A stretch of DNA of 5,926 bases. Source: Dermatophilaceae bacterium (GTDB taxonomy: Bacteria > Actinomycetota > Actinomycetes > Actinomycetales > Dermatophilaceae). Both the position numbers and the translations under genes were made by a program. The stretch is taken from positions 1 to 5,926 of the forward strand of contig JABFXB010000243.1 of assembly GCA_013361975.1 (NCBI GenBank). Direction: 5' to 3'. Shown here piece after piece: positions 1 to 5,926 of this stretch (position 1 is the first letter of the stretch; every line of letters begins with the position of its first letter). Below the pieces are notes generated by a model. It searched no databases. It had not been told where the DNA came from and saw nothing but the letters and a program-made list of their open reading frames with translations.

Positions 1-1233
1 GCGACGGCCATCGCCGCGGTCGGCTTCTCCAACAGCCTCACCTTCATCCTCGGCGTCACGCTGGGCGCGCTCGGCACGTCCGTCGCGATCCTCGTGGCGC
101 GTGCCGTCGGCGCCCGTCGTTCGGAGACCCTCGACCACACCGTGACGGCGGCGGTCGTCGTGGCGCTCGCGCTCGGTGCCTTCGTGTCGCTCGTGCCCTG
201 GCTCTTCGCCGACCACCTGCTCGGGCTCGTCGGCGCGTCACCGTCGGTCGCTGCGGCCGGCACGGACTACTTCCGGCTCACGGTGCTGGCGACCCTGCCG
301 GTGATGCTGAGCGCGATCCTGTCCGGGGTGCTCCGGTCGGCCGGGCGGCCGACCAGCCCGATGATCGCGACGATGATCACCGTCGTCGCCAACTCCGCGA
401 TCGCGTACTCCCTCGTCACCGGCGTCGGCCCGTTCCCGTCGCTCGGCGTCGCCGGCGCCGGGTGGGCGACCCTCGTCACGGCGGTCGCCAAGAGCCTCAT
501 CCTCGCGTGGATGGTGTTCGGGTCGCGCCGCACGGTGCGCTGGAGCCTGCCCGACACCCGGGCACAGTGGAAGGCCGTCATCGTGCCGCTCTTCGTGCTG
601 GCCCTCCCCCTCGGCGTCACCGAGCTCTTCTGGACCGTGGGCACGTTCCTCTACAACGTCGTCTTCCAGCAGCTCGGCGACGAGGCCCTGGCGGCGGCGC
701 AGATCGTCACGACCCTCGAGGGGATCTTCGTCGTGGGCAGCATCGGGCTCATGGCCGCGACCACGACGCTCGTGGGGCGCTCGGTCGGCAGCGGCGACAT
801 CGGGGCGGCCGTCGCCTGGGTGCGCCGCGTCAAGCGGGCCGGGGTCGGCACGGCCGCTGCCTTCGGGCTGCTCTTCGGGGTGTCGGTGCTGCTGCTCGAG
901 CCGCTCTTCGGCGAGGCAGGCCCGGACGTGCGGCTCATGGCCGGCGTGGGCATCCTGCTCAACGCGGCGTTCCAGGTCGTCAAGGTGCGCAACATGATCG
1001 TGGGCGCGGGCGTGCTGCCGAGCGGCAACGACGTGCGCGGCGTCATCCTCGGCGACGTCGTCGGCGCCTTCGTCGTCGGTCTCCCGCTGGCCGTGCTCCT
1101 CGGGTTGCACACGCCGCTCGGCTACGTCGGCATCTTCGCCGCCCGCATCGTGGAGGAGTTCGCGAAGCTCGCCATCTTCAGCTACCGGGCCAAGCGGATC
1201 CGCTGGGAGTCGCTCGTCGCGCAGGCGGCCTGA
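1..1233 (+). CDS. MATE family efflux transporter (partial, N-terminus outside the window)
   Basis: Integral membrane exporter of the MATE (multidrug and toxic compound extrusion) family, which pumps cationic or amphipathic compounds out of the cell using a Na+ or H+ gradient. The substrate cannot be read from the sequence. The frame is open from base 1 to the TGA at 1231-1233, giving 410 residues. Family members usually have about 440-460, so roughly the first 40-50 residues are missing. The visible part begins near the end of TM1 and has a succession of hydrophobic segments. Family-like stretches are the GTSVAILVARAVGAR segment near the start, LRSAGRPTSPM followed by a hydrophobic helix, and LGVAGAGWATLVTAV, which resembles the region before TM6. 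A second, weaker repeat covers the C-terminal half, as expected for the two-bundle fold. It ends in a short basic tail. The next gene starts 39 bases downstream and may have its own promoter. The family call is firm; the substrate is unknown. Confidence 0.9.
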   Translation, partial: ATAIAAVGFSNSLTFILGVTLGALGTSVAILVARAVGARRSETLDHTVTAAVVVALALGAFVSLVPWLFADHLLGLVGASPSVAAAGTDYFRLTVLATLPVMLSAILSGVLRSAGRPTSPMIATMITVVANSAIAYSLVTGVGPFPSLGVAGAGWATLVTAVAKSLILAWMVFGSRRTVRWSLPDTRAQWKAVIVPLFVLALPLGVTELFWTVGTFLYNVVFQQLGDEALAAAQIVTTLEGIFVVGSIGLMAATTTLVGRSVGSGDIGAAVAWVRRVKRAGVGTAAAFGLLFGVSVLLLEPLFGEAGPDVRLMAGVGILLNAAFQVVKVRNMIVGAGVLPSGNDVRGVILGDVVGAFVVGLPLAVLLGLHTPLGYVGIFAARIVEEFAKLAIFSYRAKRIRWESLVAQAA

Positions 1234-1259
1234 GCGGCGGTCCCCGGCTCCGCCTCGCC

Positions 1260-1265
1260 TAGCGT
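1260..1265 (+). promoter_or_regulatory. Possible leaderless -10 element before the DUF255 gene
   Basis: The hexamer TAGCGT fits the actinobacterial -10 pattern TANNNT. It ends 7 bases before the ATG at 1273, so transcription would be expected to start at or next to the A of that ATG. No convincing -35 is visible. The G-run between the hexamer and the ATG is the only Shine-Dalgarno-like sequence and is too close to act well. The position is typical of leaderless actinobacterial genes. This is inferred from sequence alone. Confidence 0.35.
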
Positions 1266-1272
1266 GGGGGTC

Positions 1273-3315
1273 ATGACGAACCGCCTCGCCGACGCGACGA
1301 GCCCCTACCTGCTGCAGCACCGCGACAACCCGGTCCACTGGCAGGAGTGGGGCCCGGACGCCTTCGCCGAGGCGCGTGAGCGCAACGTGCCGATCCTGCT
1401 GTCCGTCGGCTACGCCGCGTGCCACTGGTGCCACGTCATGGCGCACGAGTCCTTCGAGGACGAGACGGTGGCGGCGGCGCTCAACGAGCGGTTCGTGTCC
1501 GTCAAGGTCGACCGCGAGGAGCGCCCCGACATCGACGCCGCCTACATGTCGGCCGTCACGGCGACGACGGGCCACGGGGGCTGGCCGATGACCGTCTTCC
1601 TCACTCCCGAGGGCGAGCCCTTCTTCTGCGGCACGTACTTCCCGCGGGACCACTTCCTCCAGGTGCTCGCGGCGCTCGACGAGGCCTGGCGCACCCGCGA
1701 GACGGAGGTGCGGGCATCGGGAACGCACATCGCGACGACTCTCGCAGGGGCACTCGCGCCGCCGACCCCGTATGCCGTCGACTCCAGCGCCCTGTCCGCT
1801 GCGGTCGCGCTGCTGGCTCGCCAGTTCGACACCGCCGCAGGGGGATTCGGTGGGGCGCCAAAGTTCCCCCCGTCGATGGTGCTCGAGTTCCTGGTCCGGC
1901 ACCACGCCCGCACCGGCGACCCTGACGCCCTCTCGATGGCCTCGCGGACCTTCCGGGCGATGGCGCGCAGCGGTATGTACGACCAGCTGGCCGGCGGCTT
2001 CGCACGCTACGCCGTCGACGCGCAGTGGGTCGTCCCGCACTTCGAGAAGATGCTCTACGACAACGCCCTGCTGCTGCGCGCATACGCCTCGTGGTGGAAG
2101 GTCACCCGGGATCCCTTGGCGGAGAAGGTCGTCCGCGAGACGGCCGAGTTCATCGTGCGTGACCTCGGCACCGAGGCGGGCGGGTTCGCATCGTCGCTCG
2201 ATGCCGACGCCGGCGGGGTCGAGGGGCTCACCTACGCCTGGACCCCCGTGCAGCTGCGTGAGGTGCTCGGCGACGACGCAGCCGCCGCGGCGGACCTCTT
2301 CGTCGTCACTGCGTCCGGCACCTTCGAGCACGGCTCCTCGACGCTGCAGCTGCCCGTCGATGCGGCAGACCCCGAGTGGTTCGACGACATCCGTACGCGG
2401 CTGCTCGAGGCACGCTCGAGGCGCCCGCAGCCGGGTCGCGACGACAAGGTGGTGACGTCGTGGAACGGTCTGGCGATCGCGGCACTCGCCGGCGCCGGCT
2501 CCACGTTCGGTGTGCCCGCATGGGTCGAGGCGGCCCGGGCGTGCGCGGGCCACGTGCTCGGCGTCCACCTCGTCGACGGGGAGCTGCGGCGCGCCTCGCG
2601 ACTGGGTGCAGTCGGCGCAGCGCGGGCGGTGGCTGACGACCACGGGAACCTCGCCGAGGGCCTCCTCGTGCTCCACCAGTCCACCGGCGAGCTCCGCTGG
2701 CTCGACGCGGCCCGCGCCGTCCTCGATGGCGCGGCGGGCTTCGCCGCCGACGACGGCGGGTTCCACGACACCGCCGAGGGGGCCGAGTCGCTCTACCTTC
2801 GTCCGCGCAGCGCCGCCGACAACGCCGAGCCCGCGGGCCAGTCGGCTCTGGCCGGCGCGCTGGTCATGCTCGGTGGCGTGACCGGCGACCCGCACGCCCT
2901 CGACGCCGGCGTCCGTGCCACGGCTGCAGGACTCGGACTCGCTGTCCGCGAGCCGAGGTTCGGCGGGTGGAGCCTCGCCGTCGCCGAGGCGATCGTCGCG
3001 GGGCCGCTGCAGGTGGCCGTGGTCGGAGACGACCCGCGCGCCGACGCCCTGGAGCAGGTGGCGCGGCGGTCGCCGAGCCCGGGACTCGTCGTCGTGCGCG
3101 GTGAGCCCGACCAGCCCGGGGCTCCGCTGCTCGCCGACCGCCCTCTCGTGGACGGCGGCGCCGCTGCCTACGTGTGCCGCGGCATGGTCTGCGACCTGCC
3201 CGTCACCGAACCCGCGGCACTCGAGGACCGGCTCCGGCCCCCATCCGAGGGCGGCCGTGAGGGCCGTTCTGGCGCAATCGATCCGGCGGACGAACCGCCG
3301 GGCAGCCAGAACTGA
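1273..3315 (+). CDS. DUF255 thioredoxin-like domain protein (YyaL / SPATA20 type)
   Basis: Complete 680-residue protein of the widespread DUF255 family (bacterial YyaL, animal SPATA20), whose biochemical role is not established. The N-terminal domain (about residues 1-165) is thioredoxin-like. It opens with the family signature around SPYLLQHRDNPVHWQEWG and carries C50-H-W-C53-H, the CxxC position of the fold, followed by VMAHESFED. The rest (about 175-660) matches the six-hairpin-glycosidase-like alpha/alpha barrel: FGGAPKFP, GMYDQLAGGF, HFEKMLYDNALLL at 256-268, SSLDADAGG, and DDKVVTSWNGLA at 390-401. Near the C-terminus is the conserved cysteine pair C635-RGMV-C640 followed by DLP. The length is usual for the family. 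ATG 1273 is preferred over in-frame GTG 1264 because homologues begin close to MTNRLADATSPYL and because a TANNNT element ends 7 bases before it. It lies 39 bases after the MATE gene and 35 before the response regulator. Cytoplasmic; no signal peptide or membrane segment is seen. The barrel suggests a sugar-related or processing role, but that is not shown. Confidence 0.95.
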   Translation: MTNRLADATSPYLLQHRDNPVHWQEWGPDAFAEARERNVPILLSVGYAACHWCHVMAHESFEDETVAAALNERFVSVKVDREERPDIDAAYMSAVTATTGHGGWPMTVFLTPEGEPFFCGTYFPRDHFLQVLAALDEAWRTRETEVRASGTHIATTLAGALAPPTPYAVDSSALSAAVALLARQFDTAAGGFGGAPKFPPSMVLEFLVRHHARTGDPDALSMASRTFRAMARSGMYDQLAGGFARYAVDAQWVVPHFEKMLYDNALLLRAYASWWKVTRDPLAEKVVRETAEFIVRDLGTEAGGFASSLDADAGGVEGLTYAWTPVQLREVLGDDAAAAADLFVVTASGTFEHGSSTLQLPVDAADPEWFDDIRTRLLEARSRRPQPGRDDKVVTSWNGLAIAALAGAGSTFGVPAWVEAARACAGHVLGVHLVDGELRRASRLGAVGAARAVADDHGNLAEGLLVLHQSTGELRWLDAARAVLDGAAGFAADDGGFHDTAEGAESLYLRPRSAADNAEPAGQSALAGALVMLGGVTGDPHALDAGVRATAAGLGLAVREPRFGGWSLAVAEAIVAGPLQVAVVGDDPRADALEQVARRSPSPGLVVVRGEPDQPGAPLLADRPLVDGGAAAYVCRGMVCDLPVTEPAALEDRLRPPSEGGREGRSGAIDPADEPPGSQN

Positions 3316-3335
3316 CCGGCCAAACGCCCACATTC

Positions 3336-3344
3336 TGCAACAAT
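3336..3344 (+). promoter_or_regulatory. Possible extended -10, leaderless promoter of the response regulator
   Basis: TGC followed by AACAAT forms an extended -10 (TGn plus NANNNT) ending 6 bases before the ATG at 3351, so transcription could start at the start codon. No -35 is found at the usual spacing and there is no Shine-Dalgarno between the previous stop (3315) and this ATG. The stretch is also locally AT-richer than its surroundings. This suggests that the regulator can be transcribed separately from the DUF255 gene. Confidence 0.4.
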
Positions 3345-3350
3345 CGCGCC

Positions 3351-4139
<789 letters not shown>

Positions 4140-4145
4140 CGGAGA

Positions 4146-4571
4146 TCAGGGCAGGCGGTCCACCGCGGCCGGCCCCGACGCCGTCGCGTCGAGGTGCGAC
4201 TGCAGGGCCGCTCCCGCATCGGGGGCGATGCCGGCCATCGCGGCACCCAGCTCGCGTGCCAGCTCCCCCTCTCCGCCACGGACGGCGTCGATGACGCCGA
4301 GCACGGCGGCCTCGAGACGGACGAGGCCCACGGTCGCGGAGGACACGCGGAGGCTCAGCAGCACGTCCATGGCCGCGATGTCGTCACGACGGGCCAGCGC
4401 GGCCGATGCCCGCGACAGCCGGCCCTCGAGCATCCGGAGGTAGGTCCGGGCGATGGAGCGTGCGAGGTCGCTGCTCTCGAGCTCGGCCGCCAGGCGCGTC
4501 AGCGCGGTGGGGTCGAGCTGCTGCGTCGCGAGCGCCGGGCAGGCCCGGCCCAGGACGACGTCAGCGGGCAC
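4146..4571 (-). CDS. Hpt-like domain protein lacking the phospho-accepting histidine
   Basis: Small cytoplasmic protein (141 residues from GTG 4571) resembling the histidine phosphotransfer (Hpt) four-helix domain. The order is LDPTALTRLAAEL (19-31), the helix ARSIARTYLRMLEGRLSRA, then an acidic/Ala helix running into LLSLRVSSATVG (about 71-82). That last stretch aligns with the Hpt core HxLKGSSxxxGA, with L72 (codon 4356-4358) at the histidine position, R75 for the Lys and V76 for the Gly. It therefore should not accept phosphate in the usual way, and could instead bind a receiver domain or serve as a scaffold. The tail (105-141) is Ala-rich. GTG 4571 is preferred because GGGAGG (4577-4582) sits 5 bases before it; in-frame GTG 4634 would add 21 residues but has no ribosome binding site. 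It is convergent with the response regulator gene, 6 bases away. The Hpt assignment is from pattern reading by eye; some actinobacterial relatives may share the loss. Confidence 0.7.
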   Translation of the reverse strand: MPADVVLGRACPALATQQLDPTALTRLAAELESSDLARSIARTYLRMLEGRLSRASAALARRDDIAAMDVLLSLRVSSATVGLVRLEAAVLGVIDAVRGGEGELARELGAAMAGIAPDAGAALQSHLDATASGPAAVDRLP

Positions 4572-4674
4572 GCCCGCCTCCCACGGAGGACGTCCTCGAG
4601 GTGGCCCGCCGGCCGGGGACGGTGCCACGGTCACACGCAGCCGTCGCAGGGTCGACGTCGGCGGTGTCGGTCAT
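4561..4674 (-). CDS. Short 37-codon ORF overlapping the start of the Hpt-like gene
   Basis: An ATG at 4674 has the best ribosome binding site of the region: GGGAGG at 4682-4687 lies 7 bases before it, within a longer GGGAGGGAG run. It opens a 37-residue frame beginning MTDTADVDPATAACDRGTV and ending in a Thr/Ser/Arg/Gly-rich tail. Its third codon positions are almost all G or C, more so than the competing frame used by GTG 4634. Its TGA (4561-4563) lies 11 bases inside the favoured Hpt-like start at 4571, an overlap suited to translational coupling. Two readings remain: a leader ORF that delivers ribosomes to the downstream gene, or the original N-terminus of that gene separated by a frameshift. 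No domain is recognised in the peptide. Confidence 0.35.
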   Translation of the reverse strand: MTDTADVDPATAACDRGTVPGRRATSRTSSVGGGRAR

Positions 4675-4821
4675 GGCACTCCCTCCCCGGACCGGCGGGG
4701 CCTCGCCCGAAGGTCTCTGTGTCAACGGTCCCGACGGGGTCGGCACCAGCTGATGCATCGATCGTGACGAGCCAAACGCAAGTGGCGGGCGCCGGGCCGC
4801 GCAGGGTTTCCGCAAGAACGT
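4675..4821 (-). other. Gene-free region upstream of the Hpt-like gene
   Basis: No convincing coding sequence on either strand. It should hold the promoter of the minus-strand leader ORF and Hpt-like gene. Read on the minus strand, a perfect TTGACA lies at 4725-4720, but no acceptable -10 sits 16-18 bases further on. Short symmetries are present: CCGAC-ggg-GTCGG at 4731-4743, GATGCATC at 4752-4759 and CGATCG at 4759-4764. They are short enough to be chance, so no operator is claimed. Confidence 0.4.
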
Positions 4822-4853
4822 CGCAAGGCCGCCCCGGTTGGGGCGGCCTTGCG
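4822..4853 (-). terminator. Perfect 14-bp hairpin, likely transcription terminator of the apbE operon
   Basis: CGCAAGGCCGCCCC and its exact reverse complement flank the tetraloop GGTT, forming a 14-bp perfect stem. It lies 76 bases beyond the apbE stop codon and upstream of the next minus-strand gene, where a terminator is expected. Neither side has a true T-tract: the minus-strand exit reads gacgttcttgcg and the plus-strand exit reads cggtttgtccttt. Actinobacterial terminators often lack U-runs. Strand is assigned from gene context because no plus-strand gene ends nearby. Confidence 0.7.
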
Positions 4854-4929
4854 CGGTTTGTCCTTTGCGACGCGGACCGTCTGGGCGCGGCGCGGCTCGA
4901 CCCGGTGGAGGAGGCGACGTGAAGGGCGC

Positions 4930-5769
4930 TCAGAGCGCCGTCGACAGGTAGTCGGTGGCGCTGCGGGCGAAGGCCTCTCGGGTGGATTCGGAACCGACGA
5001 AGAGGGCGGTGGCCCAGATGTCGGCCCACAGCAGCGTGGGACCCGTCACCGTCACCGACCCGGGGTGGCCCACGAGCTCACCCTTCACCGGGTCGTAGAG
5101 GTGGGCACCGCGGGCCGCCGTGCCCGACGTCGCCACGGCACCGCGGGCCAAGGTGAGCGTGCTCGCGATGCGCTGGCGGTCACGCGGGTCCTCGATGCCG
5201 ACCCGCCACAGGATGGCGTCCGGGCCCGAGGCCGGCAGCTCGTCGTGAGCACCCACGAGCAGGTCGCCGCCGGCGTTGACGCAGAAGGAGATTCCCGGCA
5301 GCCGCCGTAGTGGCGCGGAGGCACGGTCCACCGCCCACCCCTTCACCAGCCCGGTGGGGTCGAACGCGAGGTCGCCCCCACCCGTCGGCAGCAGCGTCGT
5401 GAAGGCGCCCTTCGTCAGCTCCTGCGCCTCCTCCCCGATCCGGAGGGACTCCTCGACGAGCGGACTGCACTGTGCCAGCTGGACCTGCCCGCGACGCAGC
5501 CGCATCAGGTCGGAGTCGTCGCGGTACGTGGAGAAGACCGAGTCCATCTCGCGGAGGATCCCGAAGGCCTCCTCGACGGCTCGGGCCGCGGCCTGCGCGT
5601 GGACCCCGTCGCCGCGCAGGTGGAGGCTGACCGGCATACCCATGACCTGCTCGACCCAGGCCCGCCGTCGCGGCACCGAGTGGTGGCCGGGGTGGTGGCC
5701 GGGGTGGTGGCCGGGGTGGTGGTCGGGGTGGTGGTCGGGCCGGCCGGGCGGGACGCCGCGTCCGTCCAT
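4930..5769 (-). CDS. apbE: FAD:protein FMN transferase (ApbE family)
   Basis: Enzyme of 279 residues that moves the FMN moiety of FAD onto a Thr of target flavoproteins through a phosphoester bond, releasing AMP; it needs Mg2+. ApbE-family stretches in order: VMGMPVSLHL (42-51), MDSVFSTYRDDSDL (75-88), FDPTGLVKGWAVDRA (136-150), the Gly-rich VNAGGDLLVG (164-173), VATSGTAARGAHLYDP (212-227), and WADIWATALFV (248-258), with D250 and T254 at the usual metal-site positions. The N-terminus (11-30) is five PxHH repeats, with 10 His. There is no signal peptide or lipobox, so the protein appears cytoplasmic, unlike the lipoprotein ApbE of many Gram-negatives. ATG 5769 is chosen because GGGAG (5776-5780) lies 6 bases before it; longer in-frame starts would run into the upstream gene. 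It follows an FMN-binding-domain gene by 32 bases, surely the same operon, and that product carries a flavinylation motif. Confidence 0.95.
   Translation of the reverse strand: MDGRGVPPGRPDHHPDHHPGHHPGHHPGHHSVPRRRAWVEQVMGMPVSLHLRGDGVHAQAAARAVEEAFGILREMDSVFSTYRDDSDLMRLRRGQVQLAQCSPLVEESLRIGEEAQELTKGAFTTLLPTGGGDLAFDPTGLVKGWAVDRASAPLRRLPGISFCVNAGGDLLVGAHDELPASGPDAILWRVGIEDPRDRQRIASTLTLARGAVATSGTAARGAHLYDPVKGELVGHPGSVTVTGPTLLWADIWATALFVGSESTREAFARSATDYLSTAL
5681..5740 (-). repeat. 12-bp tandem repeat, five units, coding for PxHH in ApbE
   Basis: Five consecutive 12-base units of the form TGGTGGCCGGGG (plus-strand reading), three identical and two with C to T in the seventh or last base. In the ApbE frame they encode residues 11-30: two PDHH units, then three PGHH units. 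Because the unit is a multiple of three, gain or loss of copies would lengthen or shorten the protein by four residues without breaking the frame. Confidence 0.95.
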
Positions 5770-5775
5770 CCTGCG

Positions 5776-5780
5776 CTCCC
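5776..5780 (-). promoter_or_regulatory. Ribosome binding site that fixes the apbE start
   Basis: On the minus strand GAGGGAG (5776-5782) ends 6 bases before ATG 5769. It lies in the 32-base gap after the upstream FMN-binding gene and selects this ATG over longer in-frame starts. Confidence 0.7.
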
Positions 5781-5801
5781 TCGTCTGTGCGTGCACGGCG
5801 G

Positions 5802-5926
5802 TCAGATGTTCGCTCGGTCGATGGCCGACTGGAGCGACCGCGTGTAGCCCTCCCACGTCACTGTGGCACCCGAGACGACGTCGATGTCGGCCGACTGGGC
5901 CTGGACCGCCTCATCGTTGTAGACGG
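5802..5926 (-). CDS. FMN-binding domain protein, flavinylation substrate (partial, C-terminal end)
   Basis: Only the last 40 residues are in the window, ending with TGA at 5804-5802; the gene continues beyond the right edge. The visible part reads as the end of an FMN_bind domain. DIDVVSGATVTWEGY contains the SGAT motif whose Thr (codon 5864-5862) is the residue ApbE enzymes link to FMN, as in NqrC and RnfG. It is followed by an amphipathic helix, YTRSLQSAIDRA. Proteins of this kind are usually membrane-anchored or exported electron carriers; whether this one has a signal peptide or membrane helix cannot be seen. The gene for its probable modifying enzyme, apbE, follows 32 bases downstream on the same strand. 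The family call rests on the short but characteristic motif and on the ApbE neighbour. Confidence 0.88.
   Translation of the reverse strand, partial: VYNDEAVQAQSADIDVVSGATVTWEGYTRSLQSAIDRANI

Noticed and set aside
1264..1272. GTG 1264 as the start of the DUF255 gene.
   Set aside because: It overlaps the TANNNT element, adds three residues not expected in the family, and has no ribosome binding site.
238..3333. A 1031-codon open frame on the minus strand, opposite both the MATE and DUF255 genes.
   Set aside because: Its translation is full of His, Arg, Glu, Gly and Ala without any recognisable domain and spans two well-identified opposite genes. Such antisense frames are a by-product of few stop codons in GC-rich coding DNA.
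4572..4634. GTG 4634 as the start of the Hpt-like gene, adding 21 Pro/Gly-rich residues.
   Set aside because: No Shine-Dalgarno precedes it and third codon positions in this stretch are less G/C-rich than in the competing 37-codon frame. It is kept as an alternative but not preferred.
4194..4922. A 242-codon plus-strand frame opposite the Hpt-like gene.
   Set aside because: It has no recognisable motifs, a low-complexity translation, and runs through the hairpin and the gene-free region; it is a shadow frame.
4925..4939. GGCGCT-cag-AGCGCC inverted repeat across the apbE stop codon.
   Set aside because: Only 6 bp of stem in GC-rich sequence at the end of a gene, with no T-run; the 14-bp hairpin downstream is a far better terminator candidate.
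4906..4951. A plus-strand GGAGGAGG followed by GTG at 4919 and a 10-codon ORF.
   Set aside because: The peptide is only 10 codons and lies antisense to the end of apbE with no downstream plus-strand gene. The purine run is probably chance.
5681..5740. Regularly spaced repeats as a possible CRISPR array.
   Set aside because: Units are 12 bases, directly abutting, with no spacers, and encode PxHH in the ApbE frame. It is a coding minisatellite.
5770..5856. A longer apbE start at the far end of its open frame.
   Set aside because: It would overlap the upstream FMN-binding gene by 55 bases, adds residues unlike ApbE, and lacks the ribosome binding site that ATG 5769 has.

Overview
This is a GC-rich window with strong G/C preference at third codon positions, GTG starts and long open frames on both strands. 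It looks like an actinobacterium, probably Micrococcales and perhaps close to Intrasporangiaceae. The taxon is inferred from base composition and protein style, not from a marker gene.

Left part, plus strand (1-4139). The window opens inside a MATE-family multidrug/toxin exporter that lacks only its N-terminus. After 39 bases comes a full-length DUF255 protein of the YyaL/SPATA20 type, with an N-terminal thioredoxin-like domain carrying CHWCH and a C-terminal six-hairpin-glycosidase-like barrel. After 35 more bases comes a complete OmpR/PhoB-family response regulator with an unusually long Ala/Pro/Ser linker. The DUF255 and regulator genes each have a -10-like hexamer 6-7 bases before the ATG and no good Shine-Dalgarno, so both may be leaderless.

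Middle part, minus strand (4146-4674). Tail to tail with the regulator, 6 bases away, lies a small Hpt-like protein. Its LSLRVSSATVG segment matches the Hpt phosphorylation helix, but the phospho-accepting histidine is leucine. No histidine kinase is visible. Just upstream is a 37-codon reading frame with the best ribosome binding site of the region; its stop overlaps the favoured GTG start of the Hpt-like gene. It is either a coupled leader ORF or the remains of an N-terminus lost by frameshift. The gene-free stretch 4675-4929 holds a perfect 14-bp hairpin, best explained as a terminator for the minus-strand operon to its right.

Right part, minus strand (4930-5926). An FMN-binding-domain protein, of which only the last 40 residues are in the window, is followed after 32 bases by apbE, an FAD:protein FMN transferase. 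The FMN-binding protein carries SGAT, the acceptor motif flavinylated by ApbE, so enzyme and likely substrate are encoded side by side. The ApbE N-terminus carries five PxHH repeats (10 His in 18 residues) encoded by a 12-bp tandem repeat.

The gene families are all known. The less ordinary points are the His-less Hpt protein facing a kinase-less regulator, the overlapping leader ORF, and the His-rich repeat on a signal-peptide-less ApbE.
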